A program made the position numbers and the translations under genes. From an uncultured Phascolarctobacterium sp. (GTDB lineage Bacteria; Bacillota; Negativicutes; Acidaminococcales; Acidaminococcaceae), in the NCBI GenBank assembly GCA_900545535.1, contig UQZN01000001.1, positions 230,713-294,712 of the forward strand: a DNA stretch of 64,000 nt, written 5' to 3'. The notes beneath the pieces are model-generated. The model was given only the letters and a program-made list of their open reading frames with translations, made no database searches and was not told the origin of the DNA. Positions 42,210 to 50,744 of this stretch are shown piece by piece. Within the stretch, counting starts at the first letter, position 1, and every line of letters begins with the position of its first letter.

Positions 42210-43214
42210 ATGATGTTTGATTTTCTGTTTAACGGCGGCTTTATGTTTATTCTGATCATTGCCGCTATTGCCGTATTTTTGAATTTTGTGCCGTTGGCGC
42301 TGTGGATCTCGGCTATTGCCGCCGGCGTCAATGTAGGTATTTTCAATCTGGTAGGTATGCGGTTCCGCCGTGTACCGGCTTCACACATCGTGCTGCCGCT
42401 GATCAAGGCCAATAAGGCCGGTCTGGACGTCAATGTCAATCAGCTGGAAGCCCATTATCTGGCCGGCGGTAACGTCGACCGTGTTATCGACGCTTTGATC
42501 GCGGCACACCGTGCCCAGATCCCGCTGACCTTTGAGCGTTCCTGCGCTATCGACCTGGCAGGACGTAACGTGCTGGAAGCAGTGCAGATGAGCGTAAACC
42601 CCGAAGTTATTGAAACTCCGATCGTTTCGGCAGTGGCTAAAGACGGTATCGAGCTGAAGGTCAAAGCCCGCGTCACTGTCCGCGCCAATATCGACCGTCT
42701 GGTCGGCGGCGCCGGTGAAGCTACTATTATCGCCCGTGTCGGCGAAGGTATCGTTACCAATGTCGGCTCGGCTGTCAAACACAGCGACGTGCTGGAAAAC
42801 CCTGATTTCATTTCCCGCACCGTGCTGGCTAAAGGTCTGGACGCCGGTACTGCTTTTGAGATCCTGTCCATCGATATTGCCGACGTTGACGTAGGCCGTA
42901 ACATTGGCGCTGCTTTGATGACCGATCAGGCTGAAGCCGATAAACGTATCGCCCAGGCCCGTGCCGAAGAACGCCGCGCCATGGCGGTTGCTAAAGAGCA
43001 GGAAATGAAGGCCTATACCCAGGAAATGCAGGCGAAAGTCGTCGAAGCTGAGGCCAAGGTGCCGACCGCATTGGCAGATGCTTTGGAAAACGGCCGTCTT
43101 GGTGTGATGGATTATTACCGCATGAACAATATCAATGCTGATACTGATATGCGTAAAATGATTGCCGGTTCCAGCCCTGAAAATGGCGGCGAAAAAGGCA
43201 ATAATCCGAAATAA
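42210..43214 (+). CDS. floA: flotillin-like protein FloA
   Basis: This is a 334-aa flotillin of the YqfA/FloA type, a scaffold of lipid-raft-like membrane domains. A hydrophobic N-terminus (FMFILIIAAIAVFLNFVPLALWISAIAAG) is followed by FRRVPASHIVLPLIKANKAG. The PHB/SPFH region carries VARVTVRANIDRLVGG-like sequence, VGEGIVTNVGSAVKHSDVLE and ILSIDIADVDVGRNIGA. A Glu/Ala-rich helical tail (IAQARAEERRAMAVAKEQEM) follows. Length and order match the family closely. Confidence 0.95.
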   Translation: MMFDFLFNGGFMFILIIAAIAVFLNFVPLALWISAIAAGVNVGIFNLVGMRFRRVPASHIVLPLIKANKAGLDVNVNQLEAHYLAGGNVDRVIDALIAAHRAQIPLTFERSCAIDLAGRNVLEAVQMSVNPEVIETPIVSAVAKDGIELKVKARVTVRANIDRLVGGAGEATIIARVGEGIVTNVGSAVKHSDVLENPDFISRTVLAKGLDAGTAFEILSIDIADVDVGRNIGAALMTDQAEADKRIAQARAEERRAMAVAKEQEMKAYTQEMQAKVVEAEAKVPTALADALENGRLGVMDYYRMNNINADTDMRKMIAGSSPENGGEKGNNPK

Positions 43215-43258
43215 GCTGACTGTGTGAGTCGGCTGGTGTATTGAGATGAGGCGAATGT

Positions 43259-43705
43259 ATGGACAATTTGATGTTATTTTATCCGCTCATCGTACTGCTG
43301 TTTTTTATCTTTTTCGATGTCCGCAACCGTAAAAAACGTCCTGCTCCGCCACAGCAGCAGCCCAAGGCTGAATGGCCGATGGAAATGCCGGAGCAGATGC
43401 AGGGCCGCCGCTATGAAGATGAGGACAAAGATGCCGTACCGTGGTATGTAGAGTTCCCAGAAGACCGGGCGCCCAAAAAGCCGCCTGTAGAAGAGAAGGT
43501 CTATCAGGAGCCTGCGCCGGCAGTTGCTGCAGAAGCTGCTGTTTCTGAACCGCTTTATAAACGCTTTGAAACGCAGAAGCCCCAGCCTGCCTTTAAAGGC
43601 TTTCGCAGCCGCCGGACAGTGGCTGGGGAAGTGCGCCACGGCTTTGTTATGGCGATGCTTTTGGATAAACCACGGTCGCTGAAACCGTACGATGATAGTT
43701 TTTGA
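43259..43705 (+). CDS. hypothetical membrane-anchored protein
   Basis: This is a 148-aa protein I do not recognise. One N-terminal hydrophobic segment (LMLFYPLIVLLFFIFF) is followed by a basic stop (DVRNRKKRP). Then comes a Pro/Glu/Gln-rich low-complexity stretch, and a short conserved-looking C-terminal motif, FRSRRTVAGEVRHGFVMAML. The long charged linker suggests the end acts as a docking peptide. It lies 44 nt after floA and 36 nt before the phosphotransferase, so it may be part of the FloA operon. Confidence 0.7.
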   Translation: MDNLMLFYPLIVLLFFIFFDVRNRKKRPAPPQQQPKAEWPMEMPEQMQGRRYEDEDKDAVPWYVEFPEDRAPKKPPVEEKVYQEPAPAVAAEAAVSEPLYKRFETQKPQPAFKGFRSRRTVAGEVRHGFVMAMLLDKPRSLKPYDDSF

Positions 43706-43741
43706 ATGTTTTGCTAAATTATTTAGAACCGGGTGAAGTGT

Positions 43742-45223
43742 GTGTTAGAAAAGATAGACTTAAAACAAAGTCTGAAAAAAGACGCTTATAACGAAAAGAT
43801 GGATTATTTCAGTGTTAAACTCGGTGAACTGCAGCGCGCCTGTCGCGCTGCGGGGATCCCCGTTATTATTCTGTTCGAGGGCTGGCGCGGGGCTCAGCGC
43901 AACGTCATCATCAACCATATGATGCAGCAGATGGATGCCCGCGGGTTCAGAGTTTATTCGGCGTCGAAAATGGCGGACGAAGAACCGGATCAGCCGTTTT
44001 TTGAGCCTTTTTGGCGGCAGCTGCCGGCTAAAGGCAATATGGCTGTGTATTACCGCAGCTGGTACTACCTGAAAAATGAATATACCTTTGACCGCGATGC
44101 GGAGCAAGTTAAAAGAATAAATACCAGTTACAGGCATATCAATGCTTTTGAAAAGCAGCTGACTGATGATAATTATGTGCTGCTGAAATTTTTTGTGCAT
44201 GTGTCCGAAAAACAGCTGAAAGCCAATGTGCAGAAGGCTGAAAAGACCTATGGCAAAGGCTGGGATAAGGTCAATGAAAGCGATGATGACTTTGTTGATT
44301 ATCAGCGTTATCTGGAGATCTATGAGAAAATGTTTATCGACAGCGACCGGCCTAATGCCCACTGGTATCTGATCGCCGGCGACGATACCCGTTTTGCCGA
44401 GGTTTCGATCTTTGACGTGATCGTGCAGCGGCTGGAGCTGGCGCTGGCCGAAGCAGAAGCCCGCAAGCAGGCCGGACAGCAGCTGGTGCTGCCGCGTACA
44501 GAAATTTATGATGTCTTATCAAAGGTCGATCTGTCCAAAGAGATCGCGAAAGCGGAATATAAAGAAAAGCTGGACAAGTACCAGTCTAAACTGAGTCTTT
44601 TGCAGTATGAAATGTATAAAAAAGGTATCCCGGCAGTTTTCGGCTTTGAAGGCTGGGACGCAGGCGGCAAGGGTGGCGCGATCCGCCGTCTGACAGCTGC
44701 TCTGGACCCGCTGGGGTATTCGGTGAATCCGGTGGCGGCGCCCAACGTGGTAGAGAAAGAGTTCAACTACTTGTGGCGTTTCTGGACCCGCTTTCCCAAA
44801 CGGGGCGAGATCGCTGTTTTTGACCGTACCTGGTATGGCCGGGTCATGGTAGAACGTATCGAAGGCTTTGCCACGCAGGACGAGTGGAGCCGTGCTTATG
44901 CCGAGATCAATGAAATGGAACTCCAGTGGGCTGAATATGGTACGGTGATCGGCAAGTTCTGGCTGCAGATCGACAGGGACGAGCAGTATAAACGCTTTAA
45001 GGAGCGTGAGCAGAACCCCAACAAGGAATGGAAGATCACAGATGAAGACTGGCGGAACCGTGAAAAATGGGACGCTTATGAAGCGGCAGTGAACGAAATG
45101 CTGGTACGCACCAGCACCGATTATGCGCCGTGGACGATCGTGGAGGGCAATAACAAGTATTATGCCCGCCTGAAGGTTTTGAAAACGGTGATCGAAATGT
45201 TTGAAAAACGTTTGAAAGATTAA
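43742..45223 (+). CDS. pap: polyphosphate:AMP phosphotransferase (tandem PPK2)
   Basis: This is a two-domain PPK2 enzyme of about 493 aa, predicted to phosphorylate AMP to ADP with polyphosphate. Domain 2 has an intact Walker A, FEGWDAGGKGGAIRR (about residue 300), and the lid FDRTWYGRVMVERIEGF. Domain 1 has the corresponding motif replaced by FEGWRGAQRNVII (about residue 45) and YRSWYYL; it is therefore probably inactive, as reported for class II PPK2 enzymes. GTG 43742 is preferred (GGGTGA 5 nt upstream); GTG 43733 is in frame. Symbol is by family. Confidence 0.9.
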   Translation: MLEKIDLKQSLKKDAYNEKMDYFSVKLGELQRACRAAGIPVIILFEGWRGAQRNVIINHMMQQMDARGFRVYSASKMADEEPDQPFFEPFWRQLPAKGNMAVYYRSWYYLKNEYTFDRDAEQVKRINTSYRHINAFEKQLTDDNYVLLKFFVHVSEKQLKANVQKAEKTYGKGWDKVNESDDDFVDYQRYLEIYEKMFIDSDRPNAHWYLIAGDDTRFAEVSIFDVIVQRLELALAEAEARKQAGQQLVLPRTEIYDVLSKVDLSKEIAKAEYKEKLDKYQSKLSLLQYEMYKKGIPAVFGFEGWDAGGKGGAIRRLTAALDPLGYSVNPVAAPNVVEKEFNYLWRFWTRFPKRGEIAVFDRTWYGRVMVERIEGFATQDEWSRAYAEINEMELQWAEYGTVIGKFWLQIDRDEQYKRFKEREQNPNKEWKITDEDWRNREKWDAYEAAVNEMLVRTSTDYAPWTIVEGNNKYYARLKVLKTVIEMFEKRLKD

Positions 45224-45258
45224 AACCATACTGAGAGAATATAAACGAGGTAGACAAG

Positions 45259-46995
45259 TTGACCTGGGAGCTTAAAAATGCATTGAAAGAAATAGTTGCC
45301 CGCGAAAGCGGGGTGCAGGTGTTTGCGCCGGGAGCCAGAAGGCCGGTGGCTTTTATTTATCCCAATACCTATCATCTGGGTATGTCCAATCTGGGGCTGC
45401 ATATCCTGTATCAGATCATCAACAGCCGCGGTGACGCAGCCTGTGAACGTTTCTTTCTGCCTGACAGCAAGCTCCTGGCAGAGTATAAACGCACTAAAAC
45501 GCCGTTGCTGTCGCTGGAAACGCAGCGCCCGCTGGCGGATTTTGAAATCATCTGCGTGATGATGTCCTTTGAGATGGATTACACAAACTTACTGACGATG
45601 CTGGCGCAGAGCAACGTGAAGCCGGAAGCGGCGCTGCGGGGCGAGAAGGAACCGCTGGTGATCATCGGCGGACCCTGTGCGACTTTTAATCCAGAGCCTT
45701 TGACCGGGATCGCTGACGCTTTTGTCATCGGCGAAGGCGAGGAAACTGTTACCAGACTGCTGGACACTGTTTATGCGGCGAAGGACAAAGGCCTGGGCAA
45801 GGAAGCAGCGCTGCTGGAGCTGGCGCAGGTCCAGGGCATTTATGTGCCGCGGTTTTATGAGCCGCAGTATGATGCAGGCGGTGCGTTCTGCGGTATGCAG
45901 GCGTCGCCGCAGGTACCGGCAGCAGTCAAACGTCAGTGGGTACGCGAGCTGGACAACTATCCGCAGACTTCGGCGATCATGACCGAGGCGACGGAATTTG
46001 AAAATATGTATATCGTTGAAGTAGCACGCGGCTGCGGTCGGCATTGCCGTTTCTGCATGGCGGGGTATTGCTTCCGCAAACCCCGGGCGCGGGCTTTGGA
46101 TATTTTGCTGACGAAGATCCGTAACCGTCCGCCGCAGACTAAAAAAGTCGGCCTGATGGGTGCGGCGGTATCTGATTACCCTTATATCAAAGAACTGACG
46201 CAGACGCTGGTAGACGAGCAGGTGCCGTTTACAGTAGCTTCGCTGCGGGCCGACACTTTGGACGTGGAGCTGACGCAGGCTTTGGCGGCCAGCGGCCAGC
46301 GGACGATGACAGTGGCCCCGGAAGCAGGCAGCGTGAAAATGCGTAACGTCATCAATAAAGGCATTACGGAGCAGCACGTTTTAAATGCGGTGGAACTGGC
46401 AGCAGCAGCCGGTATGAAAAATATCAAGCTCTATTATATGCTGGGACTGCCGGGCGAAGCTGACAGCGACATTGAAGAAATGATGGCCATGATCCGGCGG
46501 GTGCGGGAAAAAATGGACGCCGCCCTGAACAGGGGCGAGCTGATCATCTCGGTCAACGGGTTTATTCCCAAGCCCTTTACACCCTTTCAGTGGTCGCCGC
46601 TGTGCGATGTCAAGACACTTAAACGCCGTTTTAAAATGCTGGAGAATGCTTTTAAAAAAGCAAAGCATATCCAGGTGCAGACCGAATCTTTGAAGGAAAC
46701 CGTCCTGCAGGCTGTATTGGCCCGGGGCGACCGTAGGATCGGCAAGGCGTTGCTGGAAGCGTTCCAAAGAGAACTGCCCCTGAAGCAGGTGCTGAAGGAG
46801 CAGGGACTGGATCTGGAAAAGCTGGCAACTACGGCCTACGAGATCGGCGGCCCCTTGCCCTGGCGGCATCTGGATATGGGCTTCAGCGAAGCATATCTGA
46901 TCAGCGAGTGGCAGAAAGCGCAGCGTGAGGAATTTACGCCGATGTGCTTTGACCAGTGCCGCCGCTGCGGCGTATGCGGGGAGGTGCAGGCATGA
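45259..46995 (+). CDS. B12-binding-type radical SAM protein (TIGR03960-like)
   Basis: This is a 578-aa radical SAM protein of the group that occurs as an N-terminal unit in TIGR03960 proteins. The N-terminal region has a cobalamin-binding-like fold (VAFIYPNTYHLGMSNLGLHI; LVIIGGPCATFNPEPL; FVIGEGEETV). The cluster motif VARGCGRHCRFCMAGYC is near residue 258. A terminal four-Cys motif (MCFDQCRRCGVCGEV) suggests an extra metal site. TTG 45259 follows CGAGGTAG. The stop overlaps pgeF by 4 nt (ATGA). The substrate is not known. Confidence 0.85.
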   Translation: MTWELKNALKEIVARESGVQVFAPGARRPVAFIYPNTYHLGMSNLGLHILYQIINSRGDAACERFFLPDSKLLAEYKRTKTPLLSLETQRPLADFEIICVMMSFEMDYTNLLTMLAQSNVKPEAALRGEKEPLVIIGGPCATFNPEPLTGIADAFVIGEGEETVTRLLDTVYAAKDKGLGKEAALLELAQVQGIYVPRFYEPQYDAGGAFCGMQASPQVPAAVKRQWVRELDNYPQTSAIMTEATEFENMYIVEVARGCGRHCRFCMAGYCFRKPRARALDILLTKIRNRPPQTKKVGLMGAAVSDYPYIKELTQTLVDEQVPFTVASLRADTLDVELTQALAASGQRTMTVAPEAGSVKMRNVINKGITEQHVLNAVELAAAAGMKNIKLYYMLGLPGEADSDIEEMMAMIRRVREKMDAALNRGELIISVNGFIPKPFTPFQWSPLCDVKTLKRRFKMLENAFKKAKHIQVQTESLKETVLQAVLARGDRRIGKALLEAFQRELPLKQVLKEQGLDLEKLATTAYEIGGPLPWRHLDMGFSEAYLISEWQKAQREEFTPMCFDQCRRCGVCGEVQA

Positions 46996-47792
46996 GCTTT
47001 AGATTAAGGCAGAGCGGCAGGATCTGGCTGGGCGAGTTTACGGCGCTGACAGACGCAGGCTTTACTAATGGCTGCAGCTGCCGTCTGCACGGAGCCAGCA
47101 GCATCGCGCCTGACGGTTTCAACCTGGCGCTGCATGTGGGCGACGCTGCGGAGCTGGTATTGGCTAACCGCCGGCAGTTTGCGGCGGCTTTAGGCGTCGA
47201 TGCAGCCAAATTCACTACCTGCGCCCAGGTGCATGGCAGCAAGGTCGCCAAAGTGACGGCAGACCTGGTGGGCAGCGGCGCGGCAGCTTTTGCCGATACG
47301 GTCGCAGGCACCGACGCTTTGATCACCGATCTGCCCAGCGTACCACTGCTGCTGTTTTATGCAGACTGCGTGCCGGTGCTGCTGGCCGATCCTGAAAGCG
47401 GCGCTGTGGGACTGGCGCATGCCGGCTGGCGCGGCAGTGTGGGCGAGATCGCTCTGAAAACCGTGCAGGCCATGCAGCAGCATTACGGCAGCAGACCCGA
47501 AAAGCTGCTGGCAGCGATCGGGCCTTCTATCGGCAGCTGCTGTTACGAAGTGGACGACGCAGTGCTGGCGGCAGGGGCTAAATACCGCCAGTGCTTTACG
47601 CCTAAAACAAATGGAAAATATCAGCTGGACTTATGGCTGATGAATAGATTACAATTAGAAGCAGCAGGGCTGGCACCCGGGCAGATCGACTGCGCCGCTG
47701 TCTGTACCTGCGATAACAGGGAACTGTTTTTCTCCTATCGTGCCGAGCAGGGTAAAACCGGGCGCATGGGAGTAAGCATTTGCCGAAGATAA
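46992..47792 (+). CDS. pgeF: YlmD/PgeF multicopper-like purine nucleoside phosphorylase
   Basis: This is a 266-aa DUF152/YlmD protein. Members were first called laccase-like and were later shown to be purine nucleoside phosphorylases or hydrolases. Zinc-site residues are visible in CAQVHGSKVAKV, LLLFYADCVPVLLAD, VGLAHAGWRGSVGEIALKTV and AIGPSIGSCCYEV. The terminal CTCDNRELFFSYRAE is the standard end. It begins within the stop of the radical SAM gene and precedes ylmE, the same neighbour as in Bacillus. Confidence 0.92.
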   Translation: MSFRLRQSGRIWLGEFTALTDAGFTNGCSCRLHGASSIAPDGFNLALHVGDAAELVLANRRQFAAALGVDAAKFTTCAQVHGSKVAKVTADLVGSGAAAFADTVAGTDALITDLPSVPLLLFYADCVPVLLADPESGAVGLAHAGWRGSVGEIALKTVQAMQQHYGSRPEKLLAAIGPSIGSCCYEVDDAVLAAGAKYRQCFTPKTNGKYQLDLWLMNRLQLEAAGLAPGQIDCAAVCTCDNRELFFSYRAEQGKTGRMGVSICRR

Positions 47793-47845
47793 AAAAGGAA
47801 TAATAGTTTTTGTGGCGAATATAAAACTTTTAGGAGGTCTTTATT

Positions 47846-48541
47846 TTGTTAAAAGACAATCTGCACAAAGTACAGACCCGGATCGCCGAGGCTTTGGCCC
47901 GGCGGACTGAAACTAAACTGACCGGCACAGAGGCAACTCTGGTCGCCGTAACTAAAAATCATCCTGTCGACGTGGTGCTGGAATCGCTGGCGCTTGGTAT
48001 AGCCAATATCGGTGAAAACCGGGTGCAGGAAGCGAAAGAAAAACGCACTGTCGTGCCTGACCGAGGCGTTTGGCATCTGATCGGTCATTTGCAGACCAAC
48101 AAGGCCAGACAGGCCGTCGCTTTGTTCGATCTGATCGAATCTGTTGACAGCCAGCGGCTTTTGGTCGCCCTGGACAAAGCAGCCCTGCAGCAGGGCAAGG
48201 TGCAGGATATTCTGCTGCAGCTCAACATCGCCCGCGAAGAACAGAAAACAGGCTTTTTGCTGGAAGACTACCAGGCAGTCGTGCCGACGCTGGACAGCTA
48301 TCAAAACCTGCGGGTGCGAGGCTTGATGGTGATCGCGCCGCTGTGCGACGATATTGAAGCAACACGTCCCGTTTTTAAGGAAGGCTACTGCTGCTTCTGC
48401 GAGCTGAAAAAGCTGCGGCCTGAAATCGAGCTGCTGTCGATGGGCATGACCCACGACTTTACTGTGGCTGTGGAAGAAGGCGCCAATATCGTGCGTGTGG
48501 GCACGGCTTTATTTGGCAAACGTGATTACACTAAAAAATAA
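47846..48541 (+). CDS. ylmE: YggS/YlmE-family PLP-binding protein
   Basis: This is a 231-aa TIM-barrel PLP protein involved in vitamin B6 homeostasis. The PLP lysine is in TLVAVTKNHPVDVV. The barrel shows NIGENRVQEAKEK, WHLIGHLQTNKAR, LLQLNIAREEQKTGF and VRGLMVIAP. The phosphate-binding end is LLSMGMTHDFTVAVEEGANI and VRVGTALFG (most homologues have LSMGMSxD). TTG 47846 follows TAGGAGGTC. Confidence 0.94.
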   Translation: MLKDNLHKVQTRIAEALARRTETKLTGTEATLVAVTKNHPVDVVLESLALGIANIGENRVQEAKEKRTVVPDRGVWHLIGHLQTNKARQAVALFDLIESVDSQRLLVALDKAALQQGKVQDILLQLNIAREEQKTGFLLEDYQAVVPTLDSYQNLRVRGLMVIAPLCDDIEATRPVFKEGYCCFCELKKLRPEIELLSMGMTHDFTVAVEEGANIVRVGTALFGKRDYTKK

Positions 48542-48567
48542 ATGAGCATGAAGGTATGGTGAAATGT

Positions 48568-49122
48568 ATGAAATTTTTTGATCGTATCTCTGAAACCTTA
48601 GGTTTATATGAAGAGGAAGATGATGAACTGTTAGAGGAAGAGGAACCCGTCCGCAAAGCTGAACCGGCTCCCAAACGTATCCCCCGCAGCACGCCTGCTC
48701 CTGTCAGCAGACAGGCAGCGCCTGCCGAGCCTGAAGCGACGGCAAGAAGCGAGCAGCAGACAGAGAAAAAATCCTTCTTCAGAAAAAAGGACATTCAAAA
48801 TTCGCCCGAAGGCAAAACCATTTCCCTGCCGCTTGCTCAAAAGCAGGTCAGGGTAGTAGTGCTGGAGCCTGCTAATTTTGACGATTCGCAGAAGGTCGCC
48901 GATTATCTGCGCAACAACCAGCCGGTAGTTGTGAATTTTGAAGGCACCGAAGGGCTGGTCACTAAACGCATGACTGATTTTATCAGCGGCACGATCTACG
49001 CTTTAGGCGGCAGTATGAAAAAGATCGGCCGTAATATTCTGGTCTGCGCTCCCAAAAACGTCGACATCGACGCCAGCGTCAACATTTATGATGAAAAGGG
49101 TGGTCAACCGTGGAAAAAATAA
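48568..49122 (+). CDS. sepF: cell division protein SepF
   Basis: SepF anchors FtsZ to the membrane and shapes the septum in Firmicutes. The product starts MKFFDRISETLGLYEEE (amphipathic membrane-targeting helix), continues with a long Glu/Pro/Arg/Ala linker, and ends with the conserved domain VVVLEPANFDDSQKVADYL, NNQPVVVNFEGTEG and FISGTIYALGGSMKKIGRNI. ATG 48568 is preferred over 48556 because it begins the family's usual N-terminus and has GGTGA upstream. It overlaps proC by 13 nt. Confidence 0.93.
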   Translation: MKFFDRISETLGLYEEEDDELLEEEEPVRKAEPAPKRIPRSTPAPVSRQAAPAEPEATARSEQQTEKKSFFRKKDIQNSPEGKTISLPLAQKQVRVVVLEPANFDDSQKVADYLRNNQPVVVNFEGTEGLVTKRMTDFISGTIYALGGSMKKIGRNILVCAPKNVDIDASVNIYDEKGGQPWKK

Positions 49123-49937
49123 CAGCTCAAACAGGCGCGATCGCTTTTATCGGCGGCGGCGCTATGGCCGAAGCTATCATCAAAGGTATTTTGGGCGCAC
49201 AGCTGGCCCAGCCCGGCGAGATCTTTGTGGGCGACCCGACACCGGCGCGCTGTGAATATTTGCAAAAGACCTATGGCGTAGAGGCCATGGTGGATAATAA
49301 AGCCGCTGTAAAAAATGCGGGGCTGATCATTTTAGCCGTCAAACCGCAGGTCGTCGATGCGGCGATCACGTCAGATCTGGTGGCGGCCATGCCGCCGCAG
49401 GCTACCGTGCTTTCGATCATGGGCAGCGTCGATCTGGACAAGCTGCATAAAGTCGTACCGGGCCATGCGGTGATCCGGGTGATGCCCAACACGCCGCTGG
49501 CAGTAGGTGCAGGCATGACGGCGATCGCTCCTGACAGCAAGGTCAGCGCAGCGATGCTGGACGCCGCTAAAACTATTTTCGGTTCCTGCGGCGAGGTCGA
49601 GGTGGTTGCCGAAAGCGCGATCGAGGCGATCGCCGCTGTATCAGGCTGCGGCCCCGGCTACGTGTTTATGCTGATCGACGCCCTGGCAGACGCCGGCGTC
49701 AATGCCGGACTGCCACGTGCCATGGCGATCAAGCTGGCGGCGCAGACCTTTGCCGGCAGCGGCAAAATGGTGCTGGAAACTGGCCTGCATCCGGCGCAGC
49801 TGCGCGACCAGGTAACATCGCCCGGCGGCACTACTATTGCCGGTATCCACGCTTTGGAAAACCGCGGCGTGCGTGCGGCCATGTATGATGCTGTGCTGGC
49901 GGCCATGGCACGCAGTGAGAAATTGAAGGGTAAATAA
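49110..49937 (+). CDS. proC: pyrroline-5-carboxylate reductase
   Basis: ProC makes proline from pyrroline-5-carboxylate with NAD(P)H. At 275 aa it is complete. The nucleotide loop is AFIGGGAMAEAIIKG; other signatures are LAVKPQVVDA, HAVIRVMPNTPLAVGAGMT and AVSGCGPGYVFMLIDALADAG, with LRDQVTSPGGTTIAG carrying the catalytic-site Thr. It starts with GTG inside sepF. Its position between sepF and ylmH is common in Firmicutes. Confidence 0.95.
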   Translation: MEKITAQTGAIAFIGGGAMAEAIIKGILGAQLAQPGEIFVGDPTPARCEYLQKTYGVEAMVDNKAAVKNAGLIILAVKPQVVDAAITSDLVAAMPPQATVLSIMGSVDLDKLHKVVPGHAVIRVMPNTPLAVGAGMTAIAPDSKVSAAMLDAAKTIFGSCGEVEVVAESAIEAIAAVSGCGPGYVFMLIDALADAGVNAGLPRAMAIKLAAQTFAGSGKMVLETGLHPAQLRDQVTSPGGTTIAGIHALENRGVRAAMYDAVLAAMARSEKLKGK

Positions 49938-49940
49938 CCG

Positions 49941-50726
49941 ATGGCAGATAGAGAAAAGATTTTACGCTATTTTCGGGCCGGCGGCGACGAAGAACTGGCA
50001 GCCAAGCTGCTGGATCTGGCGGAAGGCGCTCACAGGAGCCGCAAATTCCGTGTCAGCGAGTTTTTAGATCCGCACGGCTGTAATGTGGCCGAGATCATCG
50101 CGGCCAACTTTGAGAATGTGAAGCTGGCAGCCAGCGGCGGCTTTAAAAACGCCGAACGCATGAAGGTGGCTTTTGTGTCCGAAGACTTTTTCGGGCAGCC
50201 GGATTTTGGTCTGGTGTGCTTTAAAGTCGAGTGGGACAAACGCTACTATGAGCTCAGCCACCGCGATATTCTGGGGGCATTTATGGGGATGGGCTGCAAA
50301 CGCGAGATTTTGGGCGATATTATTTTTATCCCTGAAGGGGCGCAGTTTGTCGCCGATAAATCCTTTACCTCATATATTATGAACAATCTGACGCAGATCG
50401 GTTCAGCGCCTGTGTCGCTGACAGAGATCACAGAAGCCGACCTGCTGCAGAAAGAAGAAAAAGTCAAGGTCATCAGCGCTACGGTAGCAGCTTTAAGGCT
50501 TGATGCCGTTGCCGCCGCAGGCTACGGCGTATCCCGTTCGCGTATGGCGGACGAGATCAAAGGGCAGAACGTGAAGGTGAACTGGAAAGAAGCCAAAAAC
50601 GCCGCCCAGCCGGTCAGCGAAGGCGATATCATTTCCTTCCGCAGCCGCGGCAGGGTCGAAGTCGCCGAGATCAGGGGCACTACCAAAAAAGGTCGTTTAA
50701 GCATTACGCTGAAAAGATATATTTAA
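49941..50726 (+). CDS. ylmH: YlmH-type S4 RNA-binding protein
   Basis: This is a 261-aa protein with an N-terminal YlmH domain (ILRYFRAGGDEELAAKLLDLA, EFLDPHGCNVAEII, LGAFMGMGCKREILGDIIF) and a C-terminal S4 RNA-binding domain (LRLDAVAAAGYGVSRSRMAD, VKVNWKEAKNAAQPVSEGD, ISFRSRGRVEVAEI). YlmH homologues have been connected with rescue of stalled ribosomes and with division-gene clusters. It begins 3 nt after proC and ends 18 nt before divIVA. Confidence 0.93.
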   Translation: MADREKILRYFRAGGDEELAAKLLDLAEGAHRSRKFRVSEFLDPHGCNVAEIIAANFENVKLAASGGFKNAERMKVAFVSEDFFGQPDFGLVCFKVEWDKRYYELSHRDILGAFMGMGCKREILGDIIFIPEGAQFVADKSFTSYIMNNLTQIGSAPVSLTEITEADLLQKEEKVKVISATVAALRLDAVAAAGYGVSRSRMADEIKGQNVKVNWKEAKNAAQPVSEGDIISFRSRGRVEVAEIRGTTKKGRLSITLKRYI

Positions 50727-50744
50727 TGGGGAGGGTATCACGTT

